A stretch of 64,000 nt of DNA. Source: Myxococcaceae bacterium (GTDB lineage: Bacteria; Myxococcota; Myxococcia; Myxococcales; Myxococcaceae). The notes below the pieces were generated by a model, which saw only the letters and a program-made list of their open reading frames with translations, made no database searches and was not told where the DNA came from. The DNA lies in the NCBI GenBank assembly GCA_019686135.1, contig JADGHL010000006.1:33783-97782 (forward strand), given 5' to 3'. Shown here in pieces: positions 18,936 through 26,002 of this stretch (within the stretch, counting starts at the first letter, position 1; each line of letters opens with the position of its first letter). Position numbers and translations under genes: made by a program.

Positions 18936-19340
18936 TCAGTCGCGATCGGTCACCGCGGTGGCGCCGTGGTAGTGGCCGTTCCCCTTGCCGGGCGCGCGGT
19001 CGCGGTAGTCCGCCTTCACCTTCTCGTCGGCGCGGATCAGCGCGCGCGACCAGGCGTTGTAGTCGAGGTGGATCTTCCCGCGCACGCCGGGCCGTTCGAC
19101 CTCCACCCGCACCTTCCACACATCGTTGCCGGTCAGGTGCGCATCCTCGATGGCCACCACGCGGTAGCCGCGCGAGGAGGCGTAGTCCCGCGCGCGGTTC
19201 ACGGCTTCGTTGTACGTCATCGGCCGGGCCGCGGGCGCAGTGTGGCGCGGGGGCGGCGCCGTACGCGTGGCGCGGACGATACAGCCGGAAGAGGCGGTCA
19301 CCAGCAGCGCGGCGATGGCGAGATGCTTGAGCATGCCCAT
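18936..19340 (-). CDS. Small secreted or lipoprotein, unknown function
   Basis: The 134-residue product starts with a signal peptide (MLKHLAIAALLVTASSGC) whose end suggests lipidation at Cys. A Pro/Thr/Ala-rich stretch follows, then a compact region with MTYNEAVNRARDYASSRGYRVV and WKVRVEVERPG, which looks like one alpha-beta domain. No family is recognised with confidence; it faintly resembles periplasmic proteins built on a helix followed by beta strands. The start could be ATG 19340 or 19334. It follows the HAD gene after 25 bases and may be co-transcribed with it. Confidence 0.6.
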   Translation of the reverse strand: MGMLKHLAIAALLVTASSGCIVRATRTAPPPRHTAPAARPMTYNEAVNRARDYASSRGYRVVAIEDAHLTGNDVWKVRVEVERPGVRGKIHLDYNAWSRALIRADEKVKADYRDRAPGKGNGHYHGATAVTDRD

Positions 19341-19365
19341 GGGACGGAGTGTGCCCGGAATCGAT

Positions 19366-20004
19366 TCACTGCACGAGTGGCTGCGCTCCGGACAGACCGC
19401 GGACGAGATCCAAAAGCCCGGTTAAAGTTTCCACCCGGCGATCGCCGTCGATGCCATAGCCGACGAAGTGGACGCCGGCCGCGCGCGCCGCCTCGCGGTC
19501 GTACTTCGAGTCGCCCACCATCCACGCCTCGGCGGCGGACACGCCGAGCGCCGTCAGCGCGTGCTGCACCAGATCCGGCGCGGGCTTGGCACGCGCCACC
19601 ATGTCCGCGCAGGAGATGGCGTCGAGGTGTCCGCGCAGCCCGGCCGACGTCAAAATTGCCTCGGTCAGCACCTGCACCGTGTTGGTGACGAGGCCGACGC
19701 GGACGCCGCGCGCACGCAGCCCGGTCAGGGCCGGGACCGCGTGCGGGTCGACCCAGATCTGATCCAGGTGCCGGGTGAACTCCTCCGCATAGAAGCGATC
19801 CAGCTCCTCGGTGGTGCAGGAAAGGCCGAAGGCGGGCACGTCCGCGGCGGTGCCCTGTCCGAAGGTGGGCGTGAACTCCTCGCGGGAGATCGCCCGGCCG
19901 CGGAAGCGCCGCCCCGCCTCCTCGACGACGCGGAACCAGACCTCGAAGGAGCGCACCAGCACTCCATCCATGTCGAAGAGGACAGCGCGCGGGGCCGTGG
20001 ACAT
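19366..20004 (-). CDS. HAD-superfamily phosphatase (phosphoglycolate phosphatase-like)
   Basis: The 212-residue product carries all four HAD motifs: DMDGVLV near residue 10 (nucleophile Asp and acid/base Asp), VTNT near residue 104, a Lys in AKPAPD, and MVGDSKYD near residue 165. The helical cap inserted after motif I is that of the subclass I phosphoglycolate phosphatase / beta-phosphoglucomutase group; the actual substrate cannot be told. Start ATG 20004 gives a standard N-terminus. A GTG at 20016 would overlap the argB stop as GTGA and cannot be excluded. It is the third gene of the argC-argB unit. Confidence 0.85.
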   Translation of the reverse strand: MSTAPRAVLFDMDGVLVRSFEVWFRVVEEAGRRFRGRAISREEFTPTFGQGTAADVPAFGLSCTTEELDRFYAEEFTRHLDQIWVDPHAVPALTGLRARGVRVGLVTNTVQVLTEAILTSAGLRGHLDAISCADMVARAKPAPDLVQHALTALGVSAAEAWMVGDSKYDREAARAAGVHFVGYGIDGDRRVETLTGLLDLVRGLSGAQPLVQ

Positions 20005-20012
20005 CGCGGCGC

Positions 20013-20864
20013 TCACGCGCGCTGAAACGCCGTCCCGCAGCTGCCCGGTTCGGCGGCTTCGCGCAGGATGGCGTCCTGCGGGTCGAGCCCGACGATGTGG
20101 ATCGCCTCGATGCCCTGCTCCAGCATGGCGAGGCTCTCCTCCACCTTGGGGATCATCCCGCCCTGGATCACCCCCTCGGCGATCTGCTTCTTCGCCTCCG
20201 CCGGCGTGAGCAGCGGGATGCGCGTCGACGGATCGTCCTTGTCCCGGAGCACGCCCGGCACGTTGGAGACGAGGAACAGTTTGGCCGCACCAAGCTGCGC
20301 CGCGATGCGGGTGGCCACGGTGTCGGCGTTGATGTTCCACACGTTGCCGTCCGCATCCCCGGAGAGCGAGCCCAGCACCGGCACCACCCCGGCCTGCGCG
20401 AGCCGGTCGATGAGCCCCGTGTTCACCGAGGTGACGTCGCCCACGAATCCCATGTCCACCACCGCCCCGCCCGCGCCGGTCTCCGCCCTGGGCGGGCGCT
20501 TCTTCGCGTCGATCAATCCGGCCGAGACGCCGCTGGTCCCCAGCGCCGGCACGTTCGCCATGCGGAAGGCGGAGACCACGTCGATGGACACCTGCCCGCC
20601 GAGCGTCATCTTCATCACCTCGAGGGTCGCCTCGTCGGTGACGCGCTTGCCGCCCACCATCTTCGGCTCCAGCCCGAGCCGCTTCGAGAGCGCGGTGGCC
20701 TGGGGGCCGGCGCCGTGGATGACGCAGACCTTGATGCCCGCGTCGAGGAACGCGCGGACGGCGCGGCCCACGGTGGCGGCCAGCTTCGGGCGGTCCTGCG
20801 CCAGCTCGCCGCCGATCTTCACGACGAACCAGCGGCCCCGGTACGGCTCCAGCCCGGCGGTCAC
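20013..20864 (-). CDS. argB: Acetylglutamate kinase
   Basis: ArgB phosphorylates N-acetylglutamate, the second step of arginine biosynthesis. The 283-residue product has the amino-acid-kinase features FVVKIGGEL near residue 14, CVIHGAGPQ, VGGKRVTDEATLEV, and WNINADTVA near residue 190, with normal length. The GTG start at 20864 overlaps the argC stop as GTGA (20861-20864), so the kinase and reductase are translationally coupled. The longer upstream frame is antisense to, or overlaps, argC and is not real. Confidence 0.93.
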   Translation of the reverse strand: MTAGLEPYRGRWFVVKIGGELAQDRPKLAATVGRAVRAFLDAGIKVCVIHGAGPQATALSKRLGLEPKMVGGKRVTDEATLEVMKMTLGGQVSIDVVSAFRMANVPALGTSGVSAGLIDAKKRPPRAETGAGGAVVDMGFVGDVTSVNTGLIDRLAQAGVVPVLGSLSGDADGNVWNINADTVATRIAAQLGAAKLFLVSNVPGVLRDKDDPSTRIPLLTPAEAKKQIAEGVIQGGMIPKVEESLAMLEQGIEAIHIVGLDPQDAILREAAEPGSCGTAFQRA

Positions 20865-21922
20865 GGCCACAGGCCCGGCTCCTTCAGGGTGAGCGACTCC
20901 TCGAAGCCCATCATCACGTTGAACGCCTGGATCGCCTGCCCCGCCCCGCCCTTCACCAGGTTGTCGGCGGTGGAGAAGCACACCACCCGGCGCGTGTCGC
21001 CGGTCACCGGCCCGAGCGCAAAGCCGCTCTCCACGTAGTTGGAGTGCGCGACCGAGACGACCTCCGGTTGCCGGTCGGTGACGTAGCGGACGAACGGCTC
21101 GTCCTTCCAGCACTCACGCCAGATGGCGTCCAGCTGTTCGCGCGTGGTGGAGGCCGGCACGTCAACGAAGCTGGAGGCGAAGATGCCGCGCGGCAGCGGC
21201 GCCGACACCGGCACGAACTCCAGATCGATGTCCCCTGCACCGGCCGCCTTGAGCGTCTGGACAATCTCCGGCACATGCTGGTGCTCGAGCGGCTTGTAGG
21301 TGCGGAGGTTCGACGCGCGCAGCGGGTGATGGGTCGTGAGCTGCGGATTGGCGCCGGACCCGGACGAGCCGGTGGCGGCGACGGTGTGGATGGGCCCTTC
21401 GAGCATCTTCGCCTTCGCCAGCGGCATCAGACCGAGCGCGATGGTGGTGGCGAAGCAGCCCGGGCTGGCGATGTACTTCGCCTTGCGGATGGCCTCGCGG
21501 TTGAGCTCCGGCATCCCGTAGGTGAAGCGGCCCTCGGTGAGCATCGCCGGCGCGGGGTGCTCGACGCCGTAGAACTTCGCGTACTTCTCCGGATCGCGGA
21601 GCCGAAAGTCGCCGGACAGGTCGACGATCCGCACGCCGGAGGAGAGGATCTCCAGCACCACTTTGGCGGTGGTCTTGTGTGGCATGGCGAGGAACGCCAC
21701 GTCCATCCCCTGCACCGCCTCCGCAGGCGCCATCTGCTGGAAGGTGAGGTGATCCGCCAGCCCAGTGAGGTTCATGTGCACCTGGCCGACCTTCTTGCCG
21801 ATGTTGTCCACCGCGGTGACGCGCGCGACCTCCACGTGCGGATGGAAGAGCAGGCGCCTGAGGAGCTCCGCCCCGCCGTAGCCCGTGCCGCCGATCAGGA
21901 CCGCTTTGAGTTTGTTCGCCAT
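20861..21922 (-). CDS. argC: N-acetyl-gamma-glutamyl-phosphate reductase
   Basis: ArgC reduces N-acetylglutamyl phosphate to the semialdehyde with NADPH, step three of arginine biosynthesis. The 353-residue product shows the nucleotide-binding GGTGYGGAELLRRL near residue 11, the catalytic Cys in ASPGCFATT near residue 150, and GSSGSGANPQL. Length fits the type 1 family. It leads an argC-argB-HAD operon on the minus strand and is divergent from astA across 136 bases. No ARG-box-like AT-rich palindrome is obvious in that interval. Confidence 0.94.
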   Translation of the reverse strand: MANKLKAVLIGGTGYGGAELLRRLLFHPHVEVARVTAVDNIGKKVGQVHMNLTGLADHLTFQQMAPAEAVQGMDVAFLAMPHKTTAKVVLEILSSGVRIVDLSGDFRLRDPEKYAKFYGVEHPAPAMLTEGRFTYGMPELNREAIRKAKYIASPGCFATTIALGLMPLAKAKMLEGPIHTVAATGSSGSGANPQLTTHHPLRASNLRTYKPLEHQHVPEIVQTLKAAGAGDIDLEFVPVSAPLPRGIFASSFVDVPASTTREQLDAIWRECWKDEPFVRYVTDRQPEVVSVAHSNYVESGFALGPVTGDTRRVVCFSTADNLVKGGAGQAIQAFNVMMGFEESLTLKEPGLWP

Positions 21923-22041
21923 GGCCGGCGCAACATGCCCCAGCGCCCGCGCCGCGCAAGTCGCCTCCGCACGGCCGCCAACAGCCAGACGAATGGCTCC
22001 GGTGATCGCGACGGCCGCATGGCCCGGGCGACGCGGTGGTG

Positions 22042-22047
22042 TATGGT
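22042..22047 (+). promoter_or_regulatory. Putative -10 box TATGGT for astA
   Basis: TATGGT ends 11 bases before the ATG at 22059 in the argC-astA divergent interval, predicting a leader of about five bases. No -35 consensus is evident. Confidence 0.35.
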
Positions 22048-22058
22048 GTCCGGCCCCC

Positions 22059-23084
22059 ATGCTTCTGCTGCGTGACGTCCAGAGGAGCGACCTGCCCGGC
22101 CTGCGCCGGCTCGCCGCCGTGCTCAACACGATGAACCTCCCCAACGACGAGGAGGCGCTGGAGGCCATCATCGACAAGTCGGTGAAGAGCTTCGCGGGGA
22201 GGATCCGCAATCCGCTCGAGCGCGAGTACCTCTTCGTGCTGGAGGACGTGCGCAACGAGCTCATCATCGGCACGAGCATGATCATCGCGCAGCACGGCAC
22301 GCGCGAGGCGCCGCACATCTTCTTCGAGGTCTCCGAGCGCGAGCACTACTCGGCGTCCATCGACAAGCACTTCAAGCACAAGGTGCTGTCGATTGGTTAC
22401 AACTACGACGGCCCCACGGAGATCGGCGGGCTGGTGGTGGACCCGCCGTACCGCAGCACCGAGTACAAGCCTGGCAAGCAGCTCTCCTACGTGCGGTTCC
22501 TCTTCATCGCGATGCACCGGAAGCTGTTCCGCGACCGCGTACTGGCGGAGCTGTTGCCGCCGTTGATGCCGGACGGGCGTTCGCACCTGTGGGAGTCGGT
22601 GGGCGCCAAGTTCACCGGGCTGACGTACCAGGAGGCGGACCTCCTCTCCCGGAAGAACAAGGAGTTCATCAAGGAGCTGTTCCCCAGCACGGACATCTAC
22701 GCCACGCTGTTCCCGAAGAAGTCGCAGGAAGTGCTGGGCGAGGTGGGCCCCGAGACGCGCGGCGTGCAGCGGATGCTGGAGCGCATCGGCTTCCGCTACG
22801 TGGAGCGGATCGACCCGTTCGACGGTGGCCCGCACTTCGAAGCGAACGTCGACGACGTGACGCTGATCCGGAAGTTCCGCACCGCCCGCGTGCTGGACGA
22901 GGACCTCGAGCTCGACGCGGACGACATGCTGGTGGGCATCAACCGCGACTCGCCGCGCAACCGGTTCCGCGCGGTCCGCTGCAACGTCCGCGTGGACGCG
23001 CGCGGGGCGATGCTGCCGAAGACGGCGAAGGAGTTGCTGGACCTGGAGGCAGGCGACAAGGTGTCGCTCATCCCGTTCGAGTAG
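22059..23084 (+). CDS. astA: Arginine N-succinyltransferase (AstA family)
   Basis: AstA transfers succinyl from succinyl-CoA to arginine, the first step of the AST catabolic pathway; it belongs to the GNAT fold. The 341-residue product matches the family in length and in segments such as FVLEDVRNELIIGTSMI near residue 64, EIGGLVVDPPYRS near residue 125, LWESVGAKFTGLTYQEAD near residue 180 and FDGGPHFEA near residue 258. astB, astC, astD and astE are absent from the window, so the pathway may be completed elsewhere or the enzyme may have another acyl acceptor. Confidence 0.85.
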   Translation: MLLLRDVQRSDLPGLRRLAAVLNTMNLPNDEEALEAIIDKSVKSFAGRIRNPLEREYLFVLEDVRNELIIGTSMIIAQHGTREAPHIFFEVSEREHYSASIDKHFKHKVLSIGYNYDGPTEIGGLVVDPPYRSTEYKPGKQLSYVRFLFIAMHRKLFRDRVLAELLPPLMPDGRSHLWESVGAKFTGLTYQEADLLSRKNKEFIKELFPSTDIYATLFPKKSQEVLGEVGPETRGVQRMLERIGFRYVERIDPFDGGPHFEANVDDVTLIRKFRTARVLDEDLELDADDMLVGINRDSPRNRFRAVRCNVRVDARGAMLPKTAKELLDLEAGDKVSLIPFE

Positions 23085-23090
23085 GCCGCT

Positions 23091-24050
23091 TCAGGGCGAC
23101 CGCCGGATTTGCCACGCTCCGGAGAGCAGCGCCAGCCACGCCCGGCCAGGGTCGCCGTGCCCGGCGATCGCCAGCGGCAGGTGCGTCGTCGCACGGACGG
23201 GAATCATCAGCGTCGGATCCAGGTCCACCACCTCCGCGCCAGTGCGAAGGCGTACCCACGCGTGCGGCAGCGCGCGCGATGCGCCCGGGTCCGCCCAGAG
23301 CCCGTGGACGATGACCGCCTCCTGCCCCGCCGACTTCGCATCGGCGACGAAGCGGCGTGCGAATTCCAGGCAGGTCTGCCCGGTCGGCTCGAGCGCGCGG
23401 TGGACCTTCGAAGCCAGCGCCTGCGCCGTCTTCACGTCCGGCCAGGCGCGAAGCGGCGGCGTCGAAGGTTCCGGCACACGCCTTCGGTGTCCATCGCTGG
23501 CGAACAGCTCCCCCTGCTCGGGCCCGGCGATCGGCCAACCGCTCCCGAAGAGGTCGACCGGCGGCGGGAGGTGGGCCACCTCCGCCACCCGTTCGAACCG
23601 TGCCTGCCCGAGGTCCACCGCGACGAGGCGCGCACCGGCGACGCGGCCAAAGAAGCGCTCGTCATTGATCGTCCCCTCGATCCGTTCGCGCGTGACCGAG
23701 GTGACGCACAGCCGGGCGACGCGGTGGTCGAGCTCCGACTCCGCGTCGACGCAGCCCGGGCGCCACGGCCCTCGCCACAGCCACAACGATTCGAGCACAC
23801 GCCCGCTCGGGCCGACCGTCGCGTCCGCGCGCAGGGGAAAGGACTCGCTCCGCGTCCGCTTCGACACCGCCGCCCCGCGCGTGAACGTCTGCGTGGACGT
23901 GTACCGATAGAGGCCCCGGGCCTCGTCCGCCTCCAGCGTCACCACGCCCACCGGAACGCCGGAGAGCGAGAACAGGAACTGTGCACGCTCCGCCGCCCCG
24001 GCGCTCGAACCCATCAGCAGCGCCAGGGCGCGCCAACCCGGCAGCCTCAC
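23091..24050 (-). CDS. Exported transglutaminase-like protein
   Basis: The 319-residue product has a short hydrophobic N-terminus (RALALLMGSSAGAA) consistent with export. The last third carries a transglutaminase-like core with the expected order of catalytic residues: Cys near 227 in QTCLEFARRF, His near 263 in LPHAWVRL, and Asp near 278 in VVDLDPTL. The N-terminal 200 residues are beta-rich and unrecognised. Microbial members of this superfamily act as proteases, amidases or cross-linkers, so the reaction is open. The GTG start overlaps the stop of the upstream small gene as GTGA (24047-24050). Confidence 0.7.
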   Translation of the reverse strand: MRLPGWRALALLMGSSAGAAERAQFLFSLSGVPVGVVTLEADEARGLYRYTSTQTFTRGAAVSKRTRSESFPLRADATVGPSGRVLESLWLWRGPWRPGCVDAESELDHRVARLCVTSVTRERIEGTINDERFFGRVAGARLVAVDLGQARFERVAEVAHLPPPVDLFGSGWPIAGPEQGELFASDGHRRRVPEPSTPPLRAWPDVKTAQALASKVHRALEPTGQTCLEFARRFVADAKSAGQEAVIVHGLWADPGASRALPHAWVRLRTGAEVVDLDPTLMIPVRATTHLPLAIAGHGDPGRAWLALLSGAWQIRRSP

Positions 24051-24409
24051 AATGGCAATTGCGTGTGCGTGCAGACCTCCTGGGTTCCCTGGATCTTGCA
24101 CTCCACGTGGATGAGCAACGTGTCTCCGCCCTGGTTGCCGAACTGATCGGTCGCAAAGCTGTTGAACAATATGTCTACGGAGGTCGCGGGCGCAGGGATC
24201 GTCACCCAGAGTTGATACGGCGGGGGGACCACCACGAGGGGAGTCAGCGTGAGGGCTCCCATCTTCACCTCGGCGATCCCGGACCCGAACCCGTCGCTCA
24301 CGTTGGCCTGGAAGAGCACCGACCGTCCGTTGCCGGTCCACTGGGTCTGGACGATCGGCGGCGTGTTGTCGACCTGGCGCAACCAGTTGCACCCACAACC
24401 GGACGGCAC
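24047..24409 (-). CDS. Small Ig-like beta-rich protein, start uncertain
   Basis: From GTG 24409 this frame encodes 120 residues with an Ig/cadherin-like strand pattern: DNTPPIVQTQW, SDGFGSGIAEVKMG, then FATDQFGNQGGDTL. Such folds are typical of extracellular domains. No signal peptide is visible with this start, and the frame stays open upstream to 24691, but that extension is antisense to the DUF2378 gene and lacks a credible start. It may be a gene remnant or a short partner of the coupled transglutaminase-like protein. Its stop overlaps that gene's GTG. Confidence 0.5.
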   Translation of the reverse strand: MPSGCGCNWLRQVDNTPPIVQTQWTGNGRSVLFQANVSDGFGSGIAEVKMGALTLTPLVVVPPPYQLWVTIPAPATSVDILFNSFATDQFGNQGGDTLLIHVECKIQGTQEVCTHTQLPL

Positions 24410-24460
24410 TGAGACTCCGGGTGTCGGGCGCGCCTTCGGCGCCGCTGCTACAAAGGTGGC

Positions 24461-25006
24461 GTGGACACGCGGCTGACCTTCTCTCAGACGGTCGAGACGC
24501 TCTTCACGCGGGGGATGGGGCCGGCGCTTCCGCCGGAGGCGAAGGCGAGGCTCCGCGATGATGGGCTCGATCTCGATCGACCGCTCTTGCCGGCATATCC
24601 GGCGGGGAAGGTGGCGGAGTGGATCGATCTCGCCCTGCCCTACGCGTTCCCGAACCTCTCGCGCGCCGAGGCACTCCGCGTGCTGGGTCACCAGAGCGTG
24701 AGCCGCTACGGCCAGACGATCGTCGGCCGGGGACTGGTGGCCATGCTCAAGCTCCTTGGGTTCCGCCGCATCCTCGACCGGATGCCCCAGGCCATGCGCA
24801 CCGGCGGGAACTACCTCGAGACGAAGCTCATCCCGCGCGGCGTCAACGACGTGGAGCTGTGGATCAACGACGTCAACGGGATGCCCGAATACTTCCAGGG
24901 CATCCTCGAGGGCACCGCGGAGCTGTGCGGCATCAAGACCGCGCGCGCAGAGATCGTCTCCGTGGAGGGCACCGGCTGCACGCTCCGCGTCCGCTGGGCG
25001 GAGTAG
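24461..25006 (+). CDS. DUF2378 / TIGR02265 Myxococcales-restricted protein
   Basis: The 181-residue product fits the paralogous family described as Myxococcales-restricted (TIGR02265/DUF2378): an N-terminal SQTVETLFTRGM, central LGHQSVSRYGQTIVGR and C-terminal VELWINDVNGMPEYFQGIL. The function is unknown. Length agrees with the family (about 180-200). The start is GTG 24461, preceded by TACAAA at 24449-24454, so the transcript may be leaderless. The family is a useful lineage marker for this contig. Confidence 0.82.
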   Translation: MDTRLTFSQTVETLFTRGMGPALPPEAKARLRDDGLDLDRPLLPAYPAGKVAEWIDLALPYAFPNLSRAEALRVLGHQSVSRYGQTIVGRGLVAMLKLLGFRRILDRMPQAMRTGGNYLETKLIPRGVNDVELWINDVNGMPEYFQGILEGTAELCGIKTARAEIVSVEGTGCTLRVRWAE

Positions 25007-25012
25007 CGGCGG

Positions 25013-25819
25013 CTACATCTTCTCCGCGCTGCCGTTCAGCTTCTTCAGCCGCTCGTACACCTGCAGCACGCGCGGCGCGTAGCCGTTGCGCGGATCGCGC
25101 CCCTTCACCAGCGCGTTGTCCACCGGCCCCGGGCCGCGGTTGTACGCGGTCAGCGCCAGCTCGGTGTCCTTGTACATCTCCTGGTAGAAGCCGAGGACCT
25201 GCAGCCCGTACTGGATGCTCACCTCGGGATCGCGCAGGTCGCCCTGGATCCCCAGCACCTTCTTCCAGTGCGGCATCACCTGCATCAGCCCCACCGCGCC
25301 CGCGGGCGACTCCGCCTTCGGGTTGAAGTCCGACTCCACCGTCATGATCGCCAGCGCGAGATCGGGATCGCGGTGGTACAGCGTGCAGTACTGGTGCACC
25401 GACCGGGCGATCCGCCGCGCCAGCTCGGGATCGAGCGTCGGTTTGAGCACCATCATCTTCAGGAAGATGACGTCCTCGCCGGTGTGGCTGGCGACCAGCT
25501 GCCGCACCGCGCTCACCTCCTTCTCCACGCCGTCCTGCTGCGCGTGGAGCGCGGTGAGCTGGCCCGAAAGCGCGTTTAGCTTCGCCGCCGTGGCCTCGTG
25601 CTGCGCGAGCGCCTCGTGCCGCGCGTCGATCACCAAGTTCCGCACCACCAGCACGCCGGCGATCAACGCCGCCAGCGCCACGACCTGCAGCGCGAGGAGG
25701 ACCCGGAAGCCGCGCCCGCTCGCGGTCCACTCCCGCGAAGCGCCTGCGTCGATCACGACCGGCCGGGTGGTCTCCTCGTTCCAGCCGGTGGCTGCTTCGA
25801 GCTCCTGCGCGCTTTCCAT
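25013..25819 (-). CDS. Membrane-anchored lytic transglycosylase (SLT family)
   Basis: SLT enzymes cleave the murein glycan with formation of 1,6-anhydromuramic acid. The 268-residue product has one membrane helix (FRVLLALQVVALAALIAGVLVV, about residues 37-58), a coiled coil of about 50 residues, then the SLT domain with the catalytic Glu in TVESDFNPKAES, GAVGLMQVMP and the TAYNRGPG motif. This makes it an inner-membrane enzyme facing the periplasm. ATG 25819 is chosen over ATG 25858 because GGAGG stands five bases upstream of it. Its stop is six bases from the convergent DUF2378 stop. Confidence 0.88.
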   Translation of the reverse strand: MESAQELEAATGWNEETTRPVVIDAGASREWTASGRGFRVLLALQVVALAALIAGVLVVRNLVIDARHEALAQHEATAAKLNALSGQLTALHAQQDGVEKEVSAVRQLVASHTGEDVIFLKMMVLKPTLDPELARRIARSVHQYCTLYHRDPDLALAIMTVESDFNPKAESPAGAVGLMQVMPHWKKVLGIQGDLRDPEVSIQYGLQVLGFYQEMYKDTELALTAYNRGPGPVDNALVKGRDPRNGYAPRVLQVYERLKKLNGSAEKM

Positions 25820-25984
25820 GTCGTCCTCCGGTTTGGGCCGAGCGGGGAGATGCGTCATGCCCGGGCGGTCGGCAACCCGCGGTGGGGGACACCCCGGAAA
25901 CGGTGTGGATGTTCCGGTGACGCTGCACAGAGCGCGTCGGCTTCCGGTCAGATGAGGGGTGCGCCTCCGTCGCCGGTTTCCGGC

Positions 25985-25990
25985 TACTGT
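25985..25990 (+). promoter_or_regulatory. Putative -10 box TACTGT for the chemoreceptor fusion
   Basis: TACTGT ends 12 bases before the ATG at 26003, in the 183-base divergent interval shared with the transglycosylase. Predicted initiation is near 25997. No Shine-Dalgarno sequence is present. Confidence 0.33.
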
Positions 25991-26002
25991 GGGGGCGACG
26001 AC

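Noticed and set aside
24410..24691. Upstream extension of the small Ig-like frame
   Set aside because: It is antisense to the DUF2378 gene, starts inside it, and its translation is charged and without secondary-structure pattern.
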